Shown: positions 1-12,173 of the stretch, piece by piece | Layout: each line of letters begins with the position of its first letter | Numbering within the stretch: position 1 is the first letter of the stretch | Assembly: GCF_000004195.4 (NCBI RefSeq) | Contig: NC_030677.2 | Coordinates: 45,695,142 to 45,759,141 of the forward strand | DNA length: 64,000 nt | Source: Xenopus tropicalis | Lineage: Eukaryota; Chordata; Amphibia; Anura; Pipidae | Direction of reading: 5' to 3' | The notes under the pieces: generated by a model | The model's input: only the letters and a program-made list of their open reading frames with translations | Database searches by the model: none | What the model was told of the DNA's origin: nothing | Translations under genes and position numbers: made by a program

Positions 1-98
1 AGAGTCACACTATGAACCTCATCTCCAGGACATGGAGCAAAGGAAAACAGTATCACACTTCAAATATGGTGCCGTATGCAGTATGGTGCAGTAGAATT

Positions 99-357
99 AG
101 GGGCATATTTATTATGCTGTGTAAAAAACGGCGAGAAAATTCGCCACACATTGCCAGGCTTCGCCGTGTAAAAATGGCGTAAAAACGGCGTAAAATCGGC
201 GTAATTGTTTTACGCGTTTTTTCTTCCACCGGAACTTATGGAAAATATTGGCGTAATATCCGGTGTTCAGATGGCGATCTTTTCCATTTATTTTACACAG
301 CTTTTTACTCCGTTTTTTCGGCGAATTAGTTTTACACAGCATAATAAATACGCCCCT
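99..357. mobile_element. MITE with AGGGGCATATTTATTATGCT ends
   Basis: Terminal inverted repeats AGGGGC(A/G)TATTTATTATGCT followed by GTGTAAAA face each other across about 259 bp, with GC-rich inner arms built from GGCGAA/TTCGCC units (AAAACGGCG and CGCCGTTTTT types). No coding capacity. Its ends match the nested element at 38704-38884. Confidence 0.8.
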
Positions 358-810
358 TGGTGTATTCTTGTTTTAAGGAAGCTACAGTACGATTCATTGG
401 GCACAGTACTGACCACCTTAAGGATAGGAGAGGGGAATATTACTAAAATATATTCTACTACTACGTGCAAATAGATATTTCCATAATGAAACACTGCTAT
501 TTTAAGAGCTAAAGTAAACCCTCCAACCTGCATTATTTCCTAAAGATAAATAAAGTTTAAAATGTGTAACTAAAGGTACAAAAGCTCACCAATAACAAAG
601 TAGGGGCAGGGTGCACATGCCCCAGACCTACAGCTTGAGGAGGAAATCTACACCGACAGAGTTGCAGCAGGTACTCACAAATCCCACCATCTGGTGCTGT
701 AAAGGAAAAGCAAATAGTATTTCAAGCAATTGCAGAGCAACAACCTTGCACGTTTCGTGCACATAGTACTTAATGCAGGGCCCTTACAAGTAGTGATGAC
801 CAAATTATGT

Positions 811-876
811 AAAGGTCCCTTATCCAGAAAACCCCAGGTCCTGAGCATTCTGGATAATAGGTCCCATACTTGTACT
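811..876. repeat. TACAGGTAT-family fragment
   Basis: CCCTTATCCAGAAAACCCC, then TCCTGAGCATTCTGGATAAT and AGGTCCCATACTTGTA, matches the ends of the TACAGGTATGGGACCTGTTA family seen complete at 31541-31872, in inverted orientation. Confidence 0.6.
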
Positions 877-889
877 AGTAAAAAAACTA

Positions 890-985
890 TTTTTATGAAG
901 CAGGGTTTTACATATAAGCTTCTTTATGCAATATATGTTTATAGAGATCTATATTTTTGGGGGGTATCGTTTTCCTTTAAGCCAT
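890..985. repeat. Shared interspersed repeat fragment
   Basis: GAAGCAGGGTTTTACATA, then CTTTATGC and a TTTAA-ending segment, is repeated with small changes at 17765-17853. The ...CCTTTAA end suggests a TTAA-type MITE terminus. Identity to a named family was not tested. Confidence 0.55.
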
Positions 986-2633
986 ACCCAGGGCCTGCCG
1001 GTTCAGCCCCTACAGACTAATTCCACAACTTTTCTGCCTGTGTGTGGGGCTCTCAGATGGGCCTATTTAAATGATACTTCAGGAGATTATCAATCCGGCA
1101 GATTTTAAAATCACATCCCAGTGAGGACTGCATTGGCTCAATCATGTGCCCGATGGCCTGCATTCCCACTATTGTGAGGGAAAAACGATTGGATCAGCCC
1201 AATATTGCCCAGATTCCCTAGTTTAGTGATCTTTATTTGTATAGCCAGTATTAGACTTGAACATGCAAGGGAAGTGTGGGAAAGGAAGGATGGCAGTGTG
1301 TGGAGCTGCCTTTTCCCCTGGTAGAATCATTTTCTAAAATTAAAAAACCGGCGCATCAAAAAGCCTTGGGGATTGGATTCATTGGAGGAGGGGGCTAAAA
1401 TTTTTGCCCCCCTCTAGTGAATCTGGCTTTACTTGTCCTTAAACATAAAAAATGTAAAATATTTACAGAAATACACATACCAATTGAATATGATTTTTAT
1501 TGGCCATTTATTAGGATTTCTGGTGGATAAAGTTGGTATTTTCTGTCTGTACAGTTCTTCTAGAACACTTCTGTTGGCCAAATAGCTCATTTTGCACAAC
1601 AAGCTTTAAAAAGCAGTTATTTCCCTTCTCAGTATATACTAAGATGGATATATTGCTGTGAACATGAAAAAGAGAGGACATGCCAAACAGACTCCTAGCT
1701 GTCCAGCAGTCTATTAGCCCAACAAGGAGATATAACAGAATAGTAATCTATTTGCCGTCTAGACGAAAAATGGTAGTTTAGTCTAACTATAGGGACAAAT
1801 ACAGCTTCAAACCACAGAGGAGCTGCCGACAACGGCTAAAAGAGAAGTGATCCATGAGCTACATTTACTGTACCTTCAAGATATCTTATTCCAGCAGCAT
1901 AATTCACGTTAACAGCATTCTGTTCTCAGACAACAAGTTTAACTGATATTTATAGCGATAGACAATTCCAGGGAAAGTAGTATAAGCAAATGGCTTGGCT
2001 ACTTTTGTTTCCTTGCAGTCTGGGACTCATTCGATAACACCAAGCACATTGGCCCCTGTGCAGTTAACCATGGAAACTAATCAGCAGTTAGCATTGATTT
2101 GTCTAGGTATGAAAGCAATGGAAATACATTTTCATTGCATACTCCATTGTGTTCCTGTTTGACGCCAAAACTTTCATTCACTGGTCAGTGCCCTCACCTC
2201 CGTGATAAGACTTCAGCGGGTGTCTTGGAAGGCAGGGCAGCCATCAGAGGGGATACAGCTACAGCAGGTACAGTCACACACTGCAGAGGGGCTGCCAAAA
2301 TTACACCTTGAATGGCCCATAGCTGCTCAATGGTTACTCCATTACCAAAGGCCTGGTAAGGGTCACTCTGTTTCATGACATTTATATGTGACATTCTGTG
2401 CGCACATTAAATTCACACTCGTTGCTTAATGGAAAACTAAACCCCAAAACATTGTAGGTCTCTATGAAAATATTTCATAAAACAGCTCATATGTAAAGTC
2501 CGGGTTTTATCTAAAGAAACCAACTGCATAAAAAGATACCTTTTTAGTACTGTATGTGCAACTGGATCATCCTATATAGGAAATAGCCATTTTAAATATC
2601 AAAAGCCGCCCCTGGGTTCATATGGTTCACAGT

Positions 2634-3262
2634 GCACACAAACAAACCAAGGGCACACATACATGTTAGGTCACCTCAGCCAATAAATGGATGAAGTTCT
2701 GTCTTGCTCCCACACTTCTTTCTGTCAGGCTGAAGCCACACCAGGCATATGGCATATATTTTCTGCAAACGGAAAAACGTTTGCCGAAAATACCGCCAAA
2801 CGCCTCCTACCTGTGCCTGCACCTGAATGAATGAGATACGCTCTGGTGCAGGCACATGTAGCACGATATCCGCATAAAAGCGCGAGAGAATACAAAGTCC
2901 CACGTTTTTATGCAGATTTTGGCTACATGTGCCTGCATCCGAGCATATCTCATTGATTCAGGTGCAGGCACAGGTAGGAGGCGTATGGCGGTATTTTCGG
3001 GAATCGTTTTTCTGCTTGCCGAAAATATACGCCATATTCCTGGTGTGGCATCAGCCTTACAGTTAGAGCTGCATTATTTCCTGCCAGGTGATCTCTGAGG
3101 GAGCACACAGCCCATCACTAAAGGGAACTAAATGTAAAAAGGCATTTTTTCTGATTATATATTTATATATATACCAGTTTTGCAAGGTTCTTTATTTGGC
3201 CACTAGTTTATATCATATAAACTGTTTGTTAAGTATTCATTCTGGGGTTATAGCTTTCCTTT
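2634..3262. repeat. Interspersed repeat, copy 1, broken by a foldback element
   Basis: The left part (ACAAACAAACCAAGGGCACA ... CACACTTCTTTCTG) and right part (CAGTTAGAGCTGCATTATTT ... AAGTATTCATTCTGGGG) together match copy 2 at 49394-49865 and the reverse complement of copy 3 at 17095-17660. The middle, 2728-3056, is an inserted inverted-repeat element. Confidence 0.85.
2728..3056. mobile_element. Foldback DNA transposon nested in an older repeat
   Basis: Ends GGCTGAAGCCACACCAGG and CCTGGTGTGGCATCAGCC are inverted repeats, and almost the whole 329 bp folds back (GTGCCTGCACCTGAATGAAT against ATTGATTCAGGTGCAGGCAC). The unbroken copy at 49.7 kb shows the site as CTGTTACAG. Here it is CTG-TCA-element-TTA-CAG, a 3-base duplication of TTA with one change. 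A 3-bp T-W-A target fits the PIF/Harbinger superfamily, but no transposase is present to confirm it. Confidence 0.8.
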
Positions 3263-4885
3263 GAAGACTGAGTAGCTGAGATCTCTTTGCCAGGGTTGCT
3301 CTGTAGACGCCAAACAGCTACAGGGCTGTCTCCTGGGATCTAAAAACAAAATACAATAGTTGTAATTCCCTGGACAAGTGGATTGTTCTGTAAATCTGGC
3401 TATTACTTCTTTTAGCTACTGACTCCCCTATTTTTTTTACCCCTGAGTAAATAAACTCCAATAGTCCAGCCAGAAAATGCTAGCAATAGTGGGAGTGCAG
3501 GCTGTATTAAAACCAGTTTGGGCCTGTGCTGGCCTAGTAGCAGTTAATATATGAATAAAACATTTTGCTGTTATAGTTGTATTATTACACAAAGGAGATA
3601 ATGGAAGTGGATGGCAGAAAACAGAAAAAACCTCAAGATTTTATGGCACATGAAGCAAGCATTATCTGTGTTTTTCTTTTTTCAAATGACACGGTGCATT
3701 GCTTCTCAACAAATGTGATAGGCGAGCATGGAATAGAGGCAGACAAGGCCCTTCCGAGGCTGTATTATGTTTCCATTACATTCTGGAAGCTCTGTAGTGA
3801 TTTCATGGTCCCAGGAAGTTTTCCAAATAGCAGATAACAAAACAAGTTATCAAAAAAAACGAAAGAGGAGAAGCTGTAGAGGTGGGAGAATGTGCTCTGG
3901 CTACTTATTCGCTGAGCGAAGGGGGTTGCTGTCAGCTGTGTTTGTCATGCAGCTTTGAAAAACCACACACAGCTCCTTGGCAAAAGACAAAGGTTAATGA
4001 GAAGGGCTGTATGGATGCAGGGAGGCAGCACTGCCAGAACCAGCGCGATCCAACAAACAAATGAGTCAGACTATGTTGGTGGACCCCATTACAATAATTA
4101 GCAAAGGGCTGTAATATAGGAGAACTAGATAAACGCTACTTGCTAAGATTTGGCTTGGCAGTTTGGCTGATTTTGATCACACAGCAAGAACATTTATGCA
4201 CCTGTGTCGCAATTTCAGCCGACATCCTGCAACCTGATCCCAGCTAATCTTAGCAGAAACGCATTGTGCAGCAGGTACACAGCGCGGCAGCACATGGGGA
4301 AGCTCCCCTTTGTTTCCTATCACATAGCCCAAACGAGATGTATTTTCAGACCAAAATCAACATATTCTTTCACACATTTGTTTCCTAGAATTCAACATCA
4401 ATGAAGGTGCCTGCTAAATAGCACATGTGCATTAAAGCACGTGCAGTTACATGCTAAAGAACTGGGTAATATAATTAAACCCATAGCAATTAATCAGATG
4501 TGGTTACCTGCTAATTGTCTGCCATAACCTACTACACAAGGTTCAAACTTTATGACTTTATTTAAAGTACCCCATAAAGTTGAAATAGTATATTGGTTCA
4601 ATCAGATTTATACATTTGATCCTGACTTTGCTGAGTCTGGAGTTTCAAGCCCATCTTACCTTCCCCAAATAACAAACTATAGGGGCGATATATCAGTGCA
4701 GCCGCAAGTGTGAATGTTGTGCTTATTGATGCCATGCGCCATTGCATCCTCCCTTCCCTTTCTGCTCATGTATAAGTGCACCTTTTGATGCTTAGAACCC
4801 TGAAGGTACCACCTGCCTGACCATTTTGGAAATTCCAGAGTCCCCACAGTAAGTTGTTTCAATAAGTAAAAAAAATTGAATCTAA

Positions 4886-5181
4886 AGCTAATGCCACACG
4901 GGCGTATTCTCTGCAAGCCAAAAAACGATTGCTGAAAATATGCCCTGTCTACTGTACATTTACCCTACCTTGTGCCTGCACCTGAATGAATGAGATACGC
5001 TTGGGTGCAAGCACATGTAGCTGACTTCATATTTTTGGCGGACATCTGCTACATGTGCCTGTACCCGAGCGTATTTCATTCATTCAGGTGCAGGCACGTG
5101 TAGAATCGTATGGCGCTATTTTCGGCACGCGATTTTCGGCTTGCCGAAAATATATGCCATATGCTATGTGTGGCATTAGCC
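4886..5181. mobile_element. Foldback DNA transposon, second copy
   Basis: Ends AGCTAATGCCACAC and GTGTGGCATTAGCC, with inner arms TGTGCCTGCACCTGAATGAA and ATTCATTCAGGTGCAGGCAC, match the 2728-3056 element in order and length (296 against 329 bp). It is non-coding. The target duplication is not clear. Confidence 0.8.
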
Positions 5182-5322
5182 ACAAAAGAAACACACTCAA
5201 ACTTCTTATTAACGTTGAGCACCAGAAATAATGCAATCCCAACTATGAAAATGATAATTGCAACTTGCATCAAATTAGCTACCATAGGTATGTGCAAATG
5301 AGTTCATTTTGACAGAATACAT

Positions 5323-5885
5323 TTAAAGGAGAACTAAACCCTAAAAACAACATGTGGTAGAAATGCTGTATTTTATATACACCAGGCCATATAAAGATGT
5401 GCACAGGGAGTCACCATCTTGGATTTTCTTAGGAGTGTCAGTGACACTCATGCTCAGTAAGCCCTGGGCAGCTGTTGAAGCTAAGCTTAGGGGTCGTAGC
5501 AAATTATCAGACAGAAAATGAGGTTTGTTATACATAGAGGGTGATGCTACAGGGCTAATTATTCATTTCCGATTCTAATTCCACTGCTGTCAGAGCTGCA
5601 AATGCACCAGTAATCTGTATTATTTACTAATAATCCTTATATTGTGACATTTATATTCTATATATACAGTATATTGTGGGCCCCTATTCTCCGGTAAGTG
5701 ACAGCAGCACAGAGCATGTGCAGGGAATCAGCAGAAAAGAAGATGGGGGGCTACTGGGGCATCTTTGGGGGCACAGATCTTCCCTGCTATAGGGCTGTGG
5801 TTGCCCTGGGCTGGTAGAAACCCGCCAAAACATAATGTACAGCATTTCTAACCTATGCCTTTGTTAAGCTTTAGCTCTTCTCTAA
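5323..5885. mobile_element. TTAA-type Xenopus MITE
   Basis: Begins TTAAAGGAGAACTAAACCCT, a terminus I know as common in Xenopus genomes (T2-like MITEs with TTAA target duplications). A decayed inverted copy of this end (AGCTTTAGCTCTTCTCTAA) closes it. The interior recurs in part at 7560-7965. Confidence 0.75.
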
Positions 5886-7559
5886 TCGCAGTGCATAAAT
5901 TCTTGATCAGATTAAATTACTGCAATTAAGGGTAAAATCCTGCATTACGAATAAAATGCAATTTGCATCCAACATTGCTTTTTGCACAATGCACTTGCAG
6001 GTGCAAATTACCCTTTGAGTGTTTTCTGCCACATTCCGTTAATTTAATATTTCCGTGTAGGTGCTATTGTATAAAGCCGTGTAAAAAAAATAAAATAAAA
6101 AGTGCTACAAATCAGCAAAAAATAGCAGCTGCCCCATGAAAAATGCCATGAAAGAATAAGTCATTAGTCACTGCCAATTTCTACAATATTTTGTATCCTG
6201 GAAATTTCTTGCAGCCTGAATTTTTTTCATTGAATAAGAAAGAGTTAATGCCGGGTCTGAAACGGTGTAAAATAATAGTGTTAATTATGGTGCTGATGGG
6301 GTGTAAAAGGCAATATACACCTTTATGATGATTTCAGGGATGAAGATGCACTGCATAAAATACACAGCTTTATAAATATGCCATTTAGTTTACACTACTG
6401 TTTATGCCTTTTTTCTGGTGTAAATCAATTGAAACAGCTTTATAAGGAGGATCTGCAATATGTCAAATAAAAGAACATACTAACATATCATAAGCCATAC
6501 AGGAATATGTAAATAGGTTTGTTTATTTAAAAATATACAAGCCATATCTTGCAGTTACATTCTGAGAGACAGGTCACCACCATATCAGTTTTAAAGACAT
6601 TGCACAGTGTTACAATATATGTGAAAACAGTTCTGCTGTGGGCAAATAAAGTACGTCTGGAAAGACGAGGCGCAGAATGTATGGAAGAATGCAGGCTAAT
6701 AACAATATCATTATGATTCATATAGATTCACCTGACCTATGGAGATGGCAGTTCTAACTATAGAGTAGATATAATGTGTTTAACCTGGGTTTGATTTGGT
6801 TGACCTATGGGCTGGTCAGAGAGGGCTTCACAGGCAAGAAAATTACATTAGTCATTATCAGCCTATTGTTATATCCATGTCAAGGATGGCCAGGCTGTGC
6901 ATATCCCTGATTTATATAGCTTTCCTTTATCATCATTGGCTTTCCTCTAACTCCAGCCCTGCCTAGGGAACTTGGGGAACACAGTTATCTTCTCTTTAAG
7001 TATTGGAGCTCAAAAACACATCTATACAGAAGACAAGCAAGCTCAGAAGAATCTATTTGTAATAAACACTTTCTATTCATATGGAAGCCTTCATTCGCCA
7101 CAACTGGGAAAATCCTTTAGAAGACAGCGTCAATAACTGAGTATACACGCCAACTAATACTCTAGGCCTGGCCTACTGTTATGTTAATAGTTTGGACCTA
7201 ACAATATAATATCAGCTTTTATAATCTTTGCATTATATGAAACATTTGTAAAGAATATACTGTATATATTTACTGTTTTCTGTATATATTTACTGTATTC
7301 TGTTTCTATGGTAATGAATGTTGTATATATAATAATGGTATTCTTAAACAGTTTGAAACCGGCCTTTGTTTTGCTTAGCGGTTTCTTGTCATATTTGGTC
7401 ATCTTACCCCAGCAACCAGGTTGAGGTTCTAATGATGGACTAGAGGTTGAACATGGAAGAACCAGAAGAAAACAAAAAGTAACAATAAAAAATCTATCAT
7501 TACAATGAAAATGCATTCCGGTTGTCACAGGCCCAAATCCCCATATTCTGATTATTAGT

Positions 7560-7965
7560 GGGCTCCAGGCTTCTGCTGAGAAGCTTAGCTAGGGGTCATA
7601 CAAGATAATCAGGACATTAGAAGAAAGCATTACATCTGTAATAAAAGCTGATGCAACGGGGCTGATTATTAATCAATAATTGTAATGTAGAATGATCTAT
7701 TGCCTATGCTGCCATGTAATGTGAATCTGAATTAATTACTAATCAGCATTATATTGCCTATTTTATATTGAATATATAATTGATACCTGAGATTAGGTCA
7801 TGGCAGCAACCCAGGACATGTTCTGCTGTGAATCAGGAAGAAGATGAGATGCTTATGGGGGCTTCTTATGCCTTGGGTTGGTACATAAACTGTAGCATTT
7901 CTTGTCAAATCCTTTATAAAGCAACACAGAATTGCAAATTGTCTCAGAACATGTCTACTTTATAT
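7560..7965. repeat. Fragment related to the 5323-5885 MITE
   Basis: Shared blocks in the same order: AAGCTTAG..AGGGGTC, GATGCAACGGGGCTGATTAT, TAATTACTAATCAGCATTAT, CAGGAAGAAGATGAGATG, CTTGGGTTGGTA. Termini are missing. Confidence 0.65.
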
Positions 7966-7980
7966 AAAAATGTAATTCTT

Positions 7981-8135
7981 AGGGGCAGATTTATCAAAAT
8001 GTGAGTTTAGAGCTTAATACATAAAAACTCACCCACGTTCTATTCATTCCTATGGGATTTTTAGAAGCAAAAGGGTTAGAGTTCACCATTTTATAAATAA
8101 ACTTCTAAATATCCCATAGGAATAAATTAAAACAT
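7981..8135. mobile_element. Hairpin MITE (GGGGCAGATTTATCAAAATG)
   Basis: Begins AGGGGCAGATTTATCAAAAT, as does the complete copy at 23121-23289, and contains inverted arms CATTCCTATGGGATTTTTAG and CTAAATATCCCATAGGAATA. The right terminus is lost. Confidence 0.7.
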
Positions 8136-9180
8136 GGGTGCCCTTTAGTGTCCCTTTCAAAATTAAATTATTCTTCCACCCCCCAATAGTGTTAATGTTT
8201 CAGGCTGTACTACCCTCAGTACATGCTTGATAAGTGCCTTCTGGCTGCAGAATGTTGGGGAATGTGTATTTCAAGGCAAATAAGTTCCTCTACAATATGA
8301 GATGCAGAGATACAGAAACCCAATGATAGGAAGATCTGAACTACTGTAGTTGCACCCTGTAACTTTGTGCTCCTCCCAGTCTTTTCCTGAGTCCCACTGA
8401 TCAAATCGGCCATAGACAAGAGCACCGACAGTCACTAATGCTCAACTCACTGTTAGAGCTAGCTGATCTTTCACATAGATTGGTCAACCAATTTGGTTGT
8501 TTCTTTTTACTATATGGCTTAACTTCTCTAGGAACACTTGGCCAAATAACTATTCTGATACAGTTCAAATAAGATGTGAATGATCAGAACAGAAAGGAGT
8601 CATTGATTTCTTTCTGGAGCTGTGGAAATACAGAGACCATCCTGTAAATGAAAATAGAATCAACCAGATCTGTGCAACTTACCATCCATGTATGCAGCCA
8701 AAAAGTCATTGTCTTTATTACAGTAAGTTGCTTATAAACTCAAGGCAAATTCACAGTTATTCCATTTTTAATTGTAAAGCTCTATAGCCAAGGGCAGCCT
8801 CAAGTAAAAAAAGTAAGCTTCCATTTATTTTATTTATAATATTATAGACTAGTCTGTGAAGGTATAGCTTATGGATCCAAAAGACCATATCCCCCCACCC
8901 CCCAACACACTTGTATTTAAGCATAATAGGGGGGTTAGCTTGCTGTTCTACTGTTGTCTCTAGAGACTGCACATGCTAGGTGAATAATAACCTCTCTGTA
9001 TAAATGGGATATTTTATTCAAAGCCAGACTAAACTAGAAAATATCATGCTATGTTTGGTTAATACTTGAAAAATCAATATAATGGTCCCTACAGACAAAA
9101 TCACAACAGTCAGTGCAAGTGCTATTGCTCATAATTTCTCAACATCAACCCATGATAAAAAGAAATCTGACACTGTAATA

Positions 9181-9480
9181 TAAAGGTATAGGATTTATAA
9201 TCCAGAATGTTTGTAATGGATCTTTCTGTAATTTGGATCACCAAACCTTAAACTACTAAAAAATAATTTAAACATTAGTTTAACCCAATATGATTGTTTC
9301 AACTCCAATAAAGATTAATTACATCTTAGTTGGGATCAAGTACAAGATTCTGTTTTATTGTTAAAGAGAAAATTTAGAATTATTTGATTATAATGTACTC
9401 TATGGGAGATGGCCTTCCCATAATTTGGAGCTTCCTGGTTAAAGAGTTTCCAGATAATGGATCCCTTACCTGGATAATGT
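9181..9480. mobile_element. TACAGGTAT-family element, decayed
   Basis: Starts AAAGGTATAGGATTTATAAT, contains the shared interior TTGGGATCAAGTACAAGATT, CTATGGGAGATGGCCTTCCC and GGAGCTTCCTGGTTA, and ends near GGATCCCTTACCTGG. Same order as the complete copy at 31541-31872. Confidence 0.75.
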
Positions 9481-10594
9481 TGAAAAACCCCCATTGCAGC
9501 TTAGCCACACTGAAGTCGTTTGCAACAGTCTATTGCACTGACCCTACATATTATGTGACATACTGAACCCTCTTCTGCTAACCCTCCCTCCCCCCCCAAG
9601 AGTGCAATGACTACATAATGGATCCCGTTGTGAGACTAAAGTCACCCTTCGACAGTACAGACTCCTCCCATAATCCCTTGCATTTTTGACCATATTATAC
9701 ATTCATCTGTGTTTGCATGGAATACATTCAACACGGCCATGTGTGATCAACTAAGACGACCGACTAAAAGGAAAAACTCACCGGATAAGGGTGAGTAAGG
9801 GACTGTAGCGGTCAAGGTTCCTGGCAGTTCTACCTGTAATTTAGCCAAATGGGGCACAGCACTGTCAGTTTAAAAAAGTTTGTCTATTTGCGTGGCCAGT
9901 TCACACTAATATCAAGATTATTGGCATATGGGATGATTGGCCAGTGTATGGCCAGCGTTGACCCAATTCTTTATGCCTTAATATGCACAGATAAACTCCA
10001 CGTGTGGCCAAGGGGAAGGCTAACTTGATATACCCTAAGTAAAAGGTAAAGCACAGACAAGTAACTAGAGCTGTACAAGAACCATGAAGCTGTTCTACAT
10101 ACTAGTCCCAAAGAGCAGAGTCTAATGAGCGAGTCTGAGAACAATTCATACATTATTTTAAGTGGTGCAAACTATCTTTCTGTGTTTCAGATTATTCCGT
10201 CGTTCCAAAGCAACCCAGACACGAACAGACTATTTCACTGGAAAAGTGGATTCTCTAAATGCTACAGCAATACAGTAGGCGTCGTTGTGATATAGTATGC
10301 ACTACCTTTACCTCTAACTGCTCACATTACAGGTATCACTGCTTGTTCTACAGGGAATTTGTTTCCAAAAGTATTTCTTCTAAAAGCTCTACCCAGCAAA
10401 ATAAAAAAAGACATAGGAAAAGCATTGCAGCCAAAAGAATCTTTCCATAAACTTAGCAGCGAGCTATGGCTGAGAGCCAGTTAACAAATGGCAATGCATG
10501 ATGGGATTTGCAGTTCAGCTGCAGCAGGAGAAATACTGTAACACTAGCTTTCATCTGGATTTCCATCCCTACAAAACAAATAGAAAGGCTCTTA

Positions 10595-11417
10595 CATTCA
10601 TTTTTTTTATGATTTTATTTTATATATAAACTTTCTGAAACACTTTTACATAAATTAACTCCTCTGAGACTAATATTTGATGTACAGTAAATTGTAATTC
10701 CTATAAAAATCCATAAACAACTTGTTTCACATAATTTACAAAAAAAAGCTGATTCCTTTGCTGAAACTTGAAGAGAATTCTACTTGCAATAGATTTTTCT
10801 CAAGGCAAACCATGTTAGCATTGTAAAATCTGTTATTAAAGTCACATGGTAGCGTTAGTCACTTGTGCCAATGTCCTTTTATAAAGCAGCACAGTAAAAG
10901 CAGTTGAGTTGTCTATAAACAGTAATTCTGATCCACGTTTTAAAAGTAACAATGATATATACCACATCCTATGCAGAGAGAAAGAGAGAGAGAAATCGAG
11001 AAACTACTCCTTTTTTTTTTCTTTTTAAGCAAAGGTCAACATTTCAATAATATTCAGAAACACTGTACAGGTCATTTTAAATACAGTGCCTGGATTAACA
11101 TTTATAAGAGCCTACTGCAAAATCTATAGGCTTTCCTCTCCAGTCCGAGTGCAGTGATATGCATATGTAAACATTTTTTTAAAGCAGATCACCTTTAAGG
11201 TCATTTGTAAAAACACATTGGGGGGCGGGGTTTGCCGACAGCGTTTCTATTCCTCAGGAAGGCTCTTTCTCTACAGAGTCCAACAGAGATTGTGCTACAG
11301 AAAGGATATCTGAGCAAACACAGGCTCAAATAGCAATGCAGCGGAACAGTTTCTATCTCCCGTTGAGCGGAAGCACGTGTATTTTGTCTCTTTGGCAGCC
11401 TTCACAAGGCCGTTGTG
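10595..11417 (-). other. tenm3: tenm3 3' untranslated region (extent predicted)
   Basis: About 820 bases follow the stop codon before the only AATAAA found downstream on the minus strand. The stretch is AT-rich, with a T-run (A-run on the minus strand) near 11010-11020, a purine-rich GAGAGAAA stretch near 10977-11002 on the plus strand, and no recognisable transposon. This is typical of an untranslated region in contrast with the repeat-filled flank beyond it. A longer alternative end further left cannot be excluded without transcript data. Confidence 0.55.
10614..10619 (-). terminator. tenm3: Candidate polyadenylation signal AATAAA
   Basis: The plus strand reads TTTATT, giving AATAAA on the coding strand about 800 bases after the stop. 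Within 30-50 bases further downstream the minus strand is T/G-rich (CTATTTGTTTTGTAGGG), as expected for a downstream element. No other AATAAA or ATTAAA was seen between it and the stop. Confidence 0.5.
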
Positions 11418-12173
11418 TTACCTTTTTCCTATCTCACTTTGTCGGAGAAATTGTATATTGTTTGAGCTGTCCGCTAACTCAGGGTATTGCTCCACTGAGA
11501 GTACATAGTACCCATCATATCCTTGGACTTTTCCTGCACTAAGCAGCTGTCTTTTCTCCCCTTCAGTCCACAACCTGGCACCTTCTTCCCCATCCCTTAC
11601 TCTCTGTTGTTCTCTGGCCCAGGAGTAGGAGAGCGCTCTTTGCCTAGCTTGCTCCAGAATACGAGCCTTCTCTTCATCAAGAGTCATTCCATAACGTACA
11701 TGAAGAGCCAAAGCACCGTACTGCATTTCGACATCGGCAAACCTGCGAGTTCTTCCATTCACTACTGTAGTTGACTGGGACACTGTAACATTGATGCCAT
11801 TTTCCAAGGCTTTGCGTCCACTGGTCAGCCTTAAGGTTCCAAGATCACTCTCTGGTGTTGTGGTTTTGATGAAATAGTGTGTGTCCCTTCCTTCTATGGT
11901 AAAATGTAAATTCTCCAGGTAGAAGGCATTGTTGAGAACGGCTGCTACTTTAATACAGTCTTCATTGGCAATATTAAGTGCATTGGTAATCACTTTGCCT
12001 TGACTGACAGCTAGCATGACCCCTTTTCCGATCAGTGATTTTACTGTGGCAAACCAAAGCCAGGATTTCTCTGTGTTGGATTTGCGTCGGCTTATCTGAA
12101 TCTCTGGCATTTTCCCCAAGGATAAGAATGCTTTTGTTTGTCTGGCCACTTGTTGCTGAACTCCAGAAATTGG
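11418..12173 (-). CDS. tenm3: tenm3 terminal coding exon, Tox-GHH-like domain and TCAP-3 tail
   Basis: The exon begins after TTTTTTTTGCAG with [20 protein letters not shown] and runs 251 codons to TAA at 11418-11420. It holds the ABD-like region ([20 protein letters not shown]), the Tox-GHH-like fold ([57 protein letters not shown]), a helical stretch ([20 protein letters not shown]) and the teneurin C-terminal associated peptide. That peptide starts [20 protein letters not shown] after GEKR and ends [13 protein letters not shown]. The fold derives from bacterial RHS-linked nuclease toxins, but in teneurins it serves adhesion and latrophilin binding. SYSWAREQQ differs from the ARAWAREQQ I recall in mammals. 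Confidence 0.97.
   Translation of the reverse strand, partial: PISGVQQQVARQTKAFLSLGKMPEIQISRRKSNTEKSWLWFATVKSLIGKGVMLAVSQGKVITNALNIANEDCIKVAAVLNNAFYLENLHFTIEGRDTHYFIKTTTPESDLGTLRLTSGRKALENGINVTVSQSTTVVNGRTRRFADVEMQYGALALHVRYGMTLDEEKARILEQARQRALSYSWAREQQRVRDGEEGARLWTEGEKRQLLSAGKVQGYDGYYVLSVEQYPELADSSNNIQFLRQSEIGKR

Larger units (their letters stand above)
1..10594. other. 3' flank of tenm3, non-coding, transposon-rich
   Basis: No convincing coding frame occurs here. The open frames present are short, lack any family signature and often fall inside inverted-repeat elements. Recognisable contents are listed separately: a MITE at 99-357, a TACAGGTAT-family end at 811-876, an MITE-like fragment near 890-985, an interspersed repeat with a nested foldback element at 2634-3262, a second foldback element at 4886-5181, a TTAA-type MITE at 5323-5885 with a relative at 7560-7965, a hairpin MITE near 7981-8135, and another TACAGGTAT-family copy at 9181-9480. 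The rest (about 1000-2600, 3270-4880, 5890-7550, 8140-9180 and 9480-10590) shows nothing I can name. Confidence 0.8.

Noticed and set aside
7184..7528. A 114-codon minus-strand open frame in the 3' flank
   Set aside because: No similarity I recognise and AT-rich low-complexity composition. No transcript signals.
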